DNA of 41,348 bases, taken from assembly GCA_030594645.1 (NCBI GenBank), contig JAUVEU010000018.1, positions 1 through 41,348 on the forward strand, given 5' to 3'. Shown piece after piece: positions 8,365-16,746 of this stretch (its first letter is position 1; every line of letters starts with the position of its first letter). Below the pieces are notes generated by a model. It was not told the origin of the DNA and did not search any database. It worked only from the letters and a program-made list of their open reading frames with translations. Origin of the DNA: Candidatus Aegiribacteria sp. Its GTDB lineage: Bacteria; Fermentibacterota; Fermentibacteria; Fermentibacterales; JCC-6. The position numbers were made by a program, and so were the translations under genes.

Positions 8365-9240
8365 TCAGGAACGTGGTTTCGGAATACCGGATCTCATACC
8401 CATCCAGCTTCCCGCTGCACCGGAGGATGCACCAAGGAGAAGAACCAGTAAGATCCATCTTCCGGGCAAAAAGTCATGTGGTATGCTGGATGATAAGATA
8501 CTGGAAATAATTCCTGTGAGAAAAAGACTTCCAGCTGAACCGGTAATACCCGTCAGCAGTCCCTCCCCCAGAAAAGGCATTCTTACAAACCATCCCGGTG
8601 CCCCTACTATACTCATTATTTCAACCGTAAGCGCTCTTTTTGCTACCGCCAGCCTTACCGTATTGGCTACTATCAGAGACAGGCTTATCGCAAGGACCAG
8701 CCCTGCAAGTACTACCAGTTTCCCCATCATATCCACAGCTCTGGTCAGGCCGGGAAGGTATTCCTGACCGTAAACTACGTCCTCCACCCCATCCATCCCT
8801 GAAACAGTACGGGCAAGTCCACTCACTTTTTCAGATGTTCTGCAATCAGGATGTAATGAAATTTGAATTGATGGGGGCAGGTGAAATTGAGGTCCGAGAA
8901 GTATCAGGAGATCCGCCTGTTCAGGAAGATCCGCTCTGAATACAGCCTCAGCCTCAAGAGAAGACACGTAATATACCGATCTCACACCTTCCATCACAGA
9001 TATCAGATCCGCCAGATTCACCGCTCCTATTTCGGTGACATCTTCCCTCAGAAAAATTTCTATTCCGACACTTTCCTGTTCGTCACTTAAAACGGTTCCA
9101 ACATTCCAGGAAACCATGAGGAAAATATCAAAAACCATGAATGAGAGGCTGACCATCAGGAGTGTTACAAGAAATGAACCAAGTTTTTCCCTGATATTGA
9201 GCAGACCTTCATGAAATGAGGTTTTCAGAAGATGTATCAT
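8365..9240 (-). CDS. ftsX: Cell division protein FtsX, permease-like subunit
   Basis: Membrane partner of FtsE. The 291-aa protein has the expected plan: an N-terminal cytoplasmic stretch, a first membrane helix (about 22-45), a large extracytoplasmic domain (about 50-165), then three membrane helices (about 175-285). FtsEX does not transport; it uses ATP to switch on murein hydrolases at the septum, usually through M23-type activators. Its start overlaps the ftsE stop by four bases (ATGA). An M23 peptidase is encoded about 7.5 kb away. Confidence 0.92.
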   Translation of the reverse strand: MIHLLKTSFHEGLLNIREKLGSFLVTLLMVSLSFMVFDIFLMVSWNVGTVLSDEQESVGIEIFLREDVTEIGAVNLADLISVMEGVRSVYYVSSLEAEAVFRADLPEQADLLILLGPQFHLPPSIQISLHPDCRTSEKVSGLARTVSGMDGVEDVVYGQEYLPGLTRAVDMMGKLVVLAGLVLAISLSLIVANTVRLAVAKRALTVEIMSIVGAPGWFVRMPFLGEGLLTGITGSAGSLFLTGIISSILSSSIPHDFLPGRWILLVLLLGASSGAAGSWMGMRSGIPKPRS

Positions 9241-9920
9241 AACTGGTTGTACCCATCCCAGGAGACGGGATCCGCAAGATGTCCTCTGTCCAGATAGAGA
9301 TACTTCGCAGTACCGGCCGGAATCTGCCTGGGATCATGTGTCGCCAGAATAATCGCTGTTCCGGTTCTGTTAATCTCCAGCAGCAGTTCAATTACATGCT
9401 TTGAAACTTCGGGATCCAGATTGCCTGTTGGTTCGTCAGCAAGAAGAATTGCCGGATGCGCAACCATGGCTCTTGCAATAGCAACCCTCTGCTGCTCTCC
9501 ACCGGACAGCTCGTGTGGATAAGATAAACGTCTATGGTTAAGCTCCATCTCCGCAAGAAGTGAGAAGACACGCTTTCTGACAGCCCTGGGAGAAGCTCCC
9601 GCAACCTGAAGGGGCAATGCTACGTTGTCGAACACAGTTCTATCCGAAAGAAGCCGGAAATCCTGAAATACAATACCCAGTTTCCGTCTTAGAAAAGAAA
9701 GATCCCCTTTTCGAATTCTGTCAGATCTGTAACCGCTGACTTCAACCACACCCGAAGTAGGGAAATCACCCATCCAGATAAGCCGGAACAGTGTGGTTTT
9801 CCCTGCACCGCTTGGTCCGGATAGAACCAGGAATTCGCCGGATTCTACAGTCAGGTCAATGTTTTCAAGGGCTGGCCAGTCATTATAGTATCTGCTTACA
9901 TTCTGAAAGGTTATCAGCAT
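9237..9920 (-). CDS. ftsE: Cell division ATP-binding protein FtsE
   Basis: ABC ATPase of 227 aa. Walker A is GPSGAGKT (35-42), the Q-loop lies in VFQDFRLL, the signature is LSGGEQ (138-143), Walker B is ILLADEP (158-164) and the switch histidine is in THD. Motif spacing and the adjacent ftsX identify it as FtsE rather than a lipoprotein exporter ATPase. Its ATG overlaps the TAA of the S4-domain gene (TAATG). Confidence 0.94.
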   Translation of the reverse strand: MLITFQNVSRYYNDWPALENIDLTVESGEFLVLSGPSGAGKTTLFRLIWMGDFPTSGVVEVSGYRSDRIRKGDLSFLRRKLGIVFQDFRLLSDRTVFDNVALPLQVAGASPRAVRKRVFSLLAEMELNHRRLSYPHELSGGEQQRVAIARAMVAHPAILLADEPTGNLDPEVSKHVIELLLEINRTGTAIILATHDPRQIPAGTAKYLYLDRGHLADPVSWDGYNQL

Positions 9921-10189
9921 TAGTACTCCGGTCCGGCTGTTTTAAAGAAGAGAGGCCTTTCCTTCCTGGAAACCTGTTTACCTGATGGAATATCAAGAAT
10001 TTCAATTGAAAGAACAGAACCATCCGGTTTTGTGATTTCAAGTATGTCTCCCCTGCTTATCTCATGTGACGATTTCACTGCACTGCCGCCAATTGCTACA
10101 CAGCCGGCCTTGCAGGCTTTACCTGCGACTGTTCGTGTTTTGAAGATACCTGTGAGCTTGAGATAAACATCAGTTCGCACTGTCATCAT
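9920..10189 (-). CDS. Small S4-domain RNA-binding protein (Hsp15/RqcP-like)
   Basis: An 89-residue protein made almost wholly of an S4 domain: RTDVYLKLTGIFKTRT, then the GCVAIGG turn and the SRGDILEI strand. Free-standing S4 proteins of this size include Hsp15 (HslR) and RqcP, which bind ribosomal 50S-nascent chain-tRNA complexes during ribosome rescue. That is a family-level inference. It overlaps the end of the foldase gene upstream by 20 nt and ftsE downstream by one base. Either ATG of the initial Met-Met pair could be the start. Confidence 0.85.
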   Translation of the reverse strand: MMTVRTDVYLKLTGIFKTRTVAGKACKAGCVAIGGSAVKSSHEISRGDILEITKPDGSVLSIEILDIPSGKQVSRKERPLFFKTAGPEY

Positions 10190-11426
10190 CCGTATTCAGA
10201 TAGTAGATAACCGGAATTTCTTTTCTGAGAGAATCAATAATAGTCGTGTATGTATCATGATAGATGACCTGCTGTACGATTCCTGTCAGCTCAGCATCGG
10301 TATATGTGCTCCAGTCAATTTCTCCGCTATCGTCATAGATCTTCAGTAATACCACAGCTCCCGCTTCAGACAGGAATATCGGTTCAGATACCGATCCATC
10401 CTCAAGTAGAAGAGCAGCTTCCGCCAGTGCGGGAAGCCAGAGTTTCAGAGGTACTGTTCCAAGATCTCCACCAGCTTCAGAGCTGGTTCTGTCAAGGCTG
10501 TACAACCTTGCTGCCTGCTCGAATGATACCCCGCCTGGAGAAAGAATACTGTCAAGAAGTGCATCTGCGGCAAGATTTGCAGTATCAATGTCCATCTGAT
10601 CGACATAAACTGTTAAAAGTATATGGCTTGCTTCTATCGTGCCGTCTTCATGAATATTGTCAATGCGGATGATATGAACACCGAAAGGCGTAATAACAGG
10701 AAGACTGATCTCACCGAGTTCAAGGGAAAACGCGGCATCTTCGAAAGCCGGAGTCATCTCCCCCGGACCGAATACACCCAGTGCTCCACCATTAACGGCA
10801 GAACCGTCGTCTGACCATAGCGCCGCAAGTTCTTCAAAAGATGCGCCATTGATTATCTGATCTCTGAGCTGCATGATCTCTTCAACTGCCTGATCAAGAT
10901 CAGTTCCTGAAGGAAGCACGGGCAAATATATCCAGCCGACATGTTTCGGCATTACGATGTTCTCTACCAGTTCAGCATTGGAAATCATAAATGTTTCAGG
11001 ATTTACCGGCATATCCCGAAGCGCCATCTGAACCCTGGAGCCTAACAATGTCTGAGCGGCCATGCGGTTACCAAGGATTACTGCAAGATAATCCCTGTAC
11101 TCCCTCATATCCGATTCAGTCGGAAACTGATCGGACATATTCGCTATTTCTTCATCCACAAGAATCTGAATCTCAGCATCTGTCGGATAATAGCCGGCGT
11201 CAATCGCAGCATGAACAAGCAGATGCTCATCGACTAACTGCTCAAGAGCATCAAGGTATTCGGGGGTTTGGGAGTCAGCAAGAAGATTATCCGTCAACGG
11301 AATACCTGACTCAGACATAAATTCCTCAACCTCGGAATGCAGTATTGGTTCGTCACCTACAACGGCAACCACCTTTTCCACCGGAATCATACCGGTAATA
11401 AGGAACGCAAGTACAAGTGCCGTCAT
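10170..11426 (-). CDS. SurA-like periplasmic peptidyl-prolyl isomerase with two parvulin domains
   Basis: Exported chaperone/foldase of 418 aa. An N-terminal signal peptide (1-17) is followed by a SurA N-terminal helical region beginning VEKVVAVVGDEPILHSEVE, the classic opening of the family. Two PpiC-type rotamase domains follow, roughly 175-275 (with GGALGVFGPGEM and FGVHIIRI) and 280-385 (with ASHILL and GGDLGTV). It most likely escorts outer-membrane proteins to the BAM complex, for which a BamD-like gene lies at 29 kb. It is the third of three adjacent foldase genes. GAGGGAGA precedes the ATG. Confidence 0.9.
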   Translation of the reverse strand: MTALVLAFLITGMIPVEKVVAVVGDEPILHSEVEEFMSESGIPLTDNLLADSQTPEYLDALEQLVDEHLLVHAAIDAGYYPTDAEIQILVDEEIANMSDQFPTESDMREYRDYLAVILGNRMAAQTLLGSRVQMALRDMPVNPETFMISNAELVENIVMPKHVGWIYLPVLPSGTDLDQAVEEIMQLRDQIINGASFEELAALWSDDGSAVNGGALGVFGPGEMTPAFEDAAFSLELGEISLPVITPFGVHIIRIDNIHEDGTIEASHILLTVYVDQMDIDTANLAADALLDSILSPGGVSFEQAARLYSLDRTSSEAGGDLGTVPLKLWLPALAEAALLLEDGSVSEPIFLSEAGAVVLLKIYDDSGEIDWSTYTDAELTGIVQQVIYHDTYTTIIDSLRKEIPVIYYLNTDDDSAN

Positions 11427-11474
11427 TCTCCCTCTCTTCCAACTGAATCCCCCTGAACGGATATTCCCCTTCGT

Positions 11475-12329
11475 TCACCGGTGATCAGTGATCAGTGTCG
11501 AATCGATATATACTTCCCGGTTCTCCATCGCTTCAATCAGGAGACTGTCACGAGCCGTACTGAGTCTTTGATTGTATAGATAATCAGCAAGGCTCCAGAT
11601 GACTCTCAATGTGTCCGTAAGCGGTCTCTCTTCACCAACAAGAAAGATATGCCATCCATACTGAGACTCAAAGATATCACTGAGGCCATTGATTATCATC
11701 TGCTCACGAGGCAGACCGTATGCTGTAAGTTCTCCGGCTGTAAGAAATCCAAGATCTCCGCCAATACCTGCTTTCTGCCCGATAGAAAGCCTCTCCGCAG
11801 TTATCTGAAAATTCTCTCCCCTGGAAAGCCTGGTGTAGATTGAGTCAGCAAGGTGCCTGTCAGCAACCAGTATCTGGTAGTATTGCCTTTCAACCATTAA
11901 CAGAAGGCTGTCAGTCCTCATGTATTCAAACACTTCGGTACTGTCAGGAAACGGAATCCGCGAATAGACGGAAGAGAGGAGTTCATCTTTCAGATAAAGC
12001 TGCCTTGCTCTGCTCTGGATCAACCTGCTCAGCCTGATATTCTCAAGACCGTTCTCCACGGCAAGTTCTGCCAGCAGTTCATCTTCCACCCATTCCTTTA
12101 CTGAAGAATTATCAATCCCGATCAGATCAATATCTTCCAGCAGGAGAACAGAGCTATCCACTCTTGCGACCACTTCTCTATCATCCAGAGAGGATAGTGC
12201 TGATGGTTCAATGATGGAAAATGAAGCGGTTCTTCTTCCGGTTACAAGCACCAGCGCGACCGTAGCTCCAATCACAATAGGGATCAGTGCCCATATAAGC
12301 CAGATAAGATGTTTTCTGCTATTCGAGAT
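11475..12329 (-). CDS. Membrane-anchored parvulin-type (PpiC) peptidyl-prolyl isomerase, non-canonical start
   Basis: About 284 aa. A central PpiC domain contains a YYQILVADRHLAD strand, GGDLGFLTAGEL and YGWHIFLV, so the fold is secure, with SurA-like helices around it. The first ordinary start codon is a GTG at 12275, but that would begin inside the membrane helix. The open frame upstream reads SNSRKHLIWLIWALIPIVIG, a textbook signal anchor, and contains no ATG, GTG or TTG. The best fit is an ATC at 12329, ten nt after AAAGG and overlapping the previous gene's stop. The gene sits between two related foldase genes. Confidence 0.8.
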   Translation of the reverse strand: MSNSRKHLIWLIWALIPIVIGATVALVLVTGRRTASFSIIEPSALSSLDDREVVARVDSSVLLLEDIDLIGIDNSSVKEWVEDELLAELAVENGLENIRLSRLIQSRARQLYLKDELLSSVYSRIPFPDSTEVFEYMRTDSLLLMVERQYYQILVADRHLADSIYTRLSRGENFQITAERLSIGQKAGIGGDLGFLTAGELTAYGLPREQMIINGLSDIFESQYGWHIFLVGEERPLTDTLRVIWSLADYLYNQRLSTARDSLLIEAMENREVYIDSTLITDHR

Positions 12330-13137
12330 GCTGAAGCAGCCTTTCAGGATACGTTACCACTGTATACTGAGTTTCAAGACTCTCAACCTGTTCCAGAACA
12401 ACTTCTTCCTGCATGCTCTGCGTAAGCTCCATTGCGACAACCTCCGTAATCTCACTGACGGAGGGCTCCGGTGAAAGAGGCTGTATTTCCACAGCTTTTA
12501 TGATGTGATACCCTACTGCGGTTTCAACGATATCGCTGATGCCACCCTCGGAAAGTCTGAAAGCTGCTTCGTCAAAGGACATATATCCGGATTGGGCTCT
12601 TGTTATCCAGCCGAGATCTCCCCCCTCAACACCGCTTGGTCCAATGGAATACTCCTTCGCGAGTGTTGCAAAATCGGAACCTGCTCTTAGTCTGGCAAGC
12701 AGGGAATTCGCGAGATCGATATTCTGTACAATTATGTGCCTGGCATGGATGCTTTTCCTGTAAGTATCAAGCCATTCATCAACATAGTTCTCTATTTCCA
12801 GTTGTGATGGCTGCAGACCGGATACCAGATCACTCATATATACTTCAAGAAGTATCTGCCTTCTGGCCTGTTCGATTGCATAGGCAACTTCCGGAATTGA
12901 TTCTATACCGTTGTTTTCAGCCGCCAGAACCATTATTTCTTCTCTTACCCAGGATTGCAGAACATCATCAGCTGTAGCTGCAGATGTTATTCCAAGGTAC
13001 TGTGCATTCTGCTCGCCGCCGATCATCAGAACGATATCGTCCCACGACAGAGATGTGTTGTTAACGGTTGCGAGAATATCAGCTGAAGATGCTGCTGTAA
13101 GCAAAAGAAGTACTGTTACGATCAGAAGAAAACGCAT
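12319..13137 (-). CDS. Exported parvulin-type (PpiC/PrsA-like) peptidyl-prolyl isomerase
   Basis: A 272-residue foldase. Residues 1-19 are a signal peptide ending near ASSA. A SurA/PrsA N-terminal helical part opens with ILATVNNTSLSWDDI. A single rotamase domain (about 130-225) carries ARHIIVQN, GGDLGWITRAQSG and VGYHIIKAVE. A C-terminal helix completes the chaperone lobe. It is the first of three foldase genes in a row and has its own promoter upstream, so it probably leads an operon reaching to ftsEX. Confidence 0.88.
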   Translation of the reverse strand: MRFLLIVTVLLLLTAASSADILATVNNTSLSWDDIVLMIGGEQNAQYLGITSAATADDVLQSWVREEIMVLAAENNGIESIPEVAYAIEQARRQILLEVYMSDLVSGLQPSQLEIENYVDEWLDTYRKSIHARHIIVQNIDLANSLLARLRAGSDFATLAKEYSIGPSGVEGGDLGWITRAQSGYMSFDEAAFRLSEGGISDIVETAVGYHIIKAVEIQPLSPEPSVSEITEVVAMELTQSMQEEVVLEQVESLETQYTVVTYPERLLQHLE

Positions 13138-13232
13138 ATTCTACTCCATTTCATTGTCTTTCAATAATCAATAAGATTCTTCATAAATTCATCCATTAAA
13201 GGATAAACTAAAACAGCTCTATCCGCATTTTC

Positions 13233-13262
13233 ATTATAGCACTGCCATTCTATATTCCTCAA
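13233..13262 (-). promoter_or_regulatory. Putative sigma-70 promoter of the foldase-ftsEX operon
   Basis: Minus-strand TTGAGG (13262-13257) and a perfect TATAAT (13238-13233) are separated by 18 nt. It would give a leader of roughly 90 nt before the first PPIase gene. The surrounding gap (13138-13365) holds no other feature that I can see. Confidence 0.55.
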
Positions 13263-13365
13263 CAGTACCTCAGTTCCAGAAGTGTCAGTCCAATTTGCTG
13301 TCCAGTTTGCTTATCGAACCGCGTACTTTGATGAACAAGCGAATATAAGAGATATGATTCATTAT

Positions 13366-16300
13366 TCAACTGCTGCTGGAAATTTCCTCTTTCTGAGACA
13401 GTCTTAGAAAATGAGCAGTCTTTTTTATCTGCTCCTCGTGAGATAGCCCCTTAAGGTCAATGGATACAATGATACGTCCTGTCTTCTCCACTTTCATTGA
13501 TAATCGGATACCGTCAGGAGCGGATCTTGAAACCTCTGTTCCCTGTGAAAAAACAATAAGAGCTTTAAAACCGCTGATGACAACTTCTTCCACTCCTGCT
13601 CCCCTGGAAAGGTAATTCAGACGCGCCCTTTCAGCACAGTTAAGTACGGGCTGCTCCGGTTTTCCGAATCTGTCTGTGAGATATTCGATCCACTCATCTA
13701 TCTTATCTTCAGAATCCACTCTCCAGACACTACGGTATATTTTCACCCTCTCTGATACATCTGGTATGTATTCAGGTGGTATGAAGGAATCATCAGGTAT
13801 TTCCACTCTTACAGTAACCTCTGAATCGAGATTCAAACCTTTCAGCCGTTTTACCTCCTGTTCTATCAAACGTTCGAAGAGCGCGTATCCAATCGAAATC
13901 ATCTGACCATGCTGAGATGCTCCAAGAAGCTCACCGGCTCCTCGGATTTCAAGATCCCGCATTGCGATATTCCAGCCAGATCCCAGTTCTGTATAACGCC
14001 GGATGGCATCCAGGCGATTTCTGGCTTCGGGTTTCAATTTTCGATTCTCCGGCACAATCAGGTAACAGTATGCCTGATGATGACTCCTTCCAACTCTTCC
14101 ACGCAGCTGGTACAGCTCAGCCAGGCCGAACATCTGCGCATTATCAATGAAAATCGTATTCACCCTGGGAAGATCAAGCCCTGATTCAATAATCGATGTG
14201 CAGAGGAGAATGTCATATCTGCCTTCCATGAAAGAATGCATAACATTCTCAAGTTCCCGAGGGTTCATCTGTCCATGCCCGACAATAATCTTAACTTCCG
14301 GAAGAATGGATTCCAGTTTTTCCCTGATCCTCTCGATCGATTGAATCCTGTTATGGACAAAGAACACCTGCCCGTCTCTCTCAAGTTCACGAAGCACAGC
14401 TTTTGCTACTATTCTTGCATTGAATCCTATCAGCTCCGTGTGAATCGGATACCTGTCTCTTGGAGGTGTGGCAATAATGGATATTTTCCTAAAACCGGAC
14501 AGAGCCATATGGAGCGTTCTCGGTATTGGTGTCGCAGTCATGGAGAGAGTATCGACTCCCGCCTTCAACTCTCTGAAATACTCCTTCTGCTTGACTCCAA
14601 AGCGATGCTCTTCATCAGTTACAAGTAATCCAAGTTTGTGAAAACGGATATCCTTCTGAAGAATCCGATGCGTTCCTATGATAATATCGATGTCCCCCAC
14701 AGCGATATCGGCAAGAATCTGTTTCTGCTCCTGCTTCGTTCGAAATCTGCTGAGCATTTCAACTCTCACAGGAAATTCAGCCAGCCTGTCTCTGAATGTG
14801 AAGTAGTGCTGCTCGGCAAGAACCGTCGTCGGAACAAGTACAGCTGCCTGGAATCCTGAATCAACAGTTCGAAACACAGCCCTTAACGCAACTTCAGTTT
14901 TTCCGTAACCGACATCACCGCATACAAGCCTGTCCATCGGGCAATCGCTCTCGAAATCGCCCATTATTTTCCCGATTGTTTTTCTCTGGTCAGGGGTTTC
15001 CTCATACGGAAAACTTCTCTCCAGAGCTTGAACATGATGTCCGGGTATACCGAAAGGATCCCTCTTAATGGCTTTTCTGCGGGCATACAGCATCGCAAGT
15101 CTTCCTGCAATTTCCCTGGCTTTTTTCCTTGCGCCGGATACTCTTCTGGTCCATGATGCTCCTCCGATCTTGTCGAGCCTGGGATTAATCCTGTCAGGGG
15201 CCATGAATTTCTGAACGGAACCTATTTCATTTATAGGGACCAGAAGCCGATCTCCATCACGGTATTCGATTGCGAGACAGTCCAGAATCACACCGGATGT
15301 CTCCACCTGTTCAAGACCTGTGAATCTGCCGATACCGTACCTCCTGTGTACGACCAGTTCTCCTGGAGAAATGTCCCCTGAATCCGTAAGGCCTTCTCCA
15401 CCCCTGAATTTCCTTATCCTTTCGGGTCTTCGCCTTCCCGAAAGCAATCGCCTCTCAGCAAGTATTACCAGTCCCGCTTCAGGCATATGAAAGCCTTCGG
15501 AGATCGATAGAACGCTCAGATCAACCGGAGTGTGTTCAGGAAGCAATTCAGCGAAGGTCTCCTTCTCCGCTTCAGAATCGCAAAGCACTGCAATTCTGCA
15601 TCCATCCGCGGTCCACTGCGTAAACTGACGAAGCATTTCGTTTCTATGGCCAATGAAGTTTTCCTGAGGGAGAGTTTTATAGTAAACATCCACTTCAGAC
15701 CGGGGAAACGGTTCAAGTTTGAGAATTCTACTGAACGTATTAAGATTTTCCAGAATTTCATCAGATCCGAAAAACTGTTCCTCAAACTCAAAAGGAAGCT
15801 TTGCCGAGATGAAATTATCCCTGTGAAAAGCAAGAGAATCCCGCATATGAACAACGATGGATTCAGGATCTGAGAGAACCAGAGTTCCACCATCCGGTAT
15901 GTAATCCAGAATGCTGAATAAATTATCAAAAAATACCGGAAGGTAATGCTCAATTCCCGGAAATCCGTTTGAGGTCCAGAGTTTCTCACTCAATGGGTGC
16001 TCGTCAGGAACTTTTTCTATAGCGATATTCCAGTGTTCCGGTGAGAGGAATGCTTCCCTCGCGGGCAGTAATCTGCACTCCTGGAGGTTCCTTATGCTTC
16101 GCTGCGATCTCTGGTCAAATGTGCGGATGGATTCCAGTTCATCTCCGAAGAACTCCAGTCTGACAGGATTATCCATTCCGTATGTTCCAACATCAATTAT
16201 CCCTCCCCGTCTTGCCCATCGTGCCTGTTCCCATACACTTTCTTCTCTCAGATAACCTGCGGAGAGGAGCCAGTTCTCGAGAATATCGAATGACAGACGC

Positions 16301-16746
16301 ATACCTCTGTAAAGTCTGAAACCGGAAAAGTACTCAGAAGGGGGAATCCGTTTAACCAGAGCTGATGCGGGAGCTACTACAACTGTTGAAGAATTTCCTG
16401 AGAGCAATCCATCCATGCACTCCACCCTGTCGGATATCACGCCTGGATGTGCAGGTTCGCCTTCAAAAGGAAGGGTTTCATACGCGGGGAAATACAGCAC
16501 ATTCCCCAGTATTGATTTCAGATCATCTCTCATACTCATTGAATCAGCTACTGAAGGAGTTATCAGAAGGGTTGGACCTGCCAGCCTGTGAGCAGCTGCT
16601 GCTGCGAAAGATCGTGCTGAACCGTCCAGTCCCCCGACTCTTGTCAGGTCCTTCGAGGCCAGCGAGGTAAGCATCCCTGCGAAAACGGAATCCCAGAAGT
16701 ACTCATCTATCAGCCAGTTGTCCGGATTCTGCTCTGTATCTTTCAT
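13366..16746 (-). CDS. mfd: Transcription-repair coupling factor
   Basis: DNA translocase that pushes stalled RNA polymerase off damaged templates and recruits UvrA. At 1126 aa it has the usual length and domain order: a UvrB-like N-terminal module (about 40-300), the CarD-like RNA-polymerase interaction domain (about 455-520, PGELVVHRRYGIGRF), and a RecG-like motor with Walker A GDVGYGKT (610-617), DEEH (711-714), the TATPIPRTLH motif and RGRVGR. The C-terminal TRCF domain (about 985-1090) is intact. Its ATG overlaps the stop of the M23 peptidase gene (TAATG). Confidence 0.97.
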   Translation of the reverse strand: MKDTEQNPDNWLIDEYFWDSVFAGMLTSLASKDLTRVGGLDGSARSFAAAAAHRLAGPTLLITPSVADSMSMRDDLKSILGNVLYFPAYETLPFEGEPAHPGVISDRVECMDGLLSGNSSTVVVAPASALVKRIPPSEYFSGFRLYRGMRLSFDILENWLLSAGYLREESVWEQARWARRGGIIDVGTYGMDNPVRLEFFGDELESIRTFDQRSQRSIRNLQECRLLPAREAFLSPEHWNIAIEKVPDEHPLSEKLWTSNGFPGIEHYLPVFFDNLFSILDYIPDGGTLVLSDPESIVVHMRDSLAFHRDNFISAKLPFEFEEQFFGSDEILENLNTFSRILKLEPFPRSEVDVYYKTLPQENFIGHRNEMLRQFTQWTADGCRIAVLCDSEAEKETFAELLPEHTPVDLSVLSISEGFHMPEAGLVILAERRLLSGRRRPERIRKFRGGEGLTDSGDISPGELVVHRRYGIGRFTGLEQVETSGVILDCLAIEYRDGDRLLVPINEIGSVQKFMAPDRINPRLDKIGGASWTRRVSGARKKAREIAGRLAMLYARRKAIKRDPFGIPGHHVQALERSFPYEETPDQRKTIGKIMGDFESDCPMDRLVCGDVGYGKTEVALRAVFRTVDSGFQAAVLVPTTVLAEQHYFTFRDRLAEFPVRVEMLSRFRTKQEQKQILADIAVGDIDIIIGTHRILQKDIRFHKLGLLVTDEEHRFGVKQKEYFRELKAGVDTLSMTATPIPRTLHMALSGFRKISIIATPPRDRYPIHTELIGFNARIVAKAVLRELERDGQVFFVHNRIQSIERIREKLESILPEVKIIVGHGQMNPRELENVMHSFMEGRYDILLCTSIIESGLDLPRVNTIFIDNAQMFGLAELYQLRGRVGRSHHQAYCYLIVPENRKLKPEARNRLDAIRRYTELGSGWNIAMRDLEIRGAGELLGASQHGQMISIGYALFERLIEQEVKRLKGLNLDSEVTVRVEIPDDSFIPPEYIPDVSERVKIYRSVWRVDSEDKIDEWIEYLTDRFGKPEQPVLNCAERARLNYLSRGAGVEEVVISGFKALIVFSQGTEVSRSAPDGIRLSMKVEKTGRIIVSIDLKGLSHEEQIKKTAHFLRLSQKEEISSSS

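Noticed and set aside
8159-8939. Plus-strand frames opposite yajC and ftsX
   Set aside because: Both overlap confident minus-strand genes and show low-complexity, Pro/Ser-rich translations typical of shadows.
13138-13365. Possible small RNA or small gene in the mfd-PPIase gap
   Set aside because: Only a promoter pointing to the PPIase gene is visible; no stable hairpin with a T run or ribosome-site-preceded frame was found.
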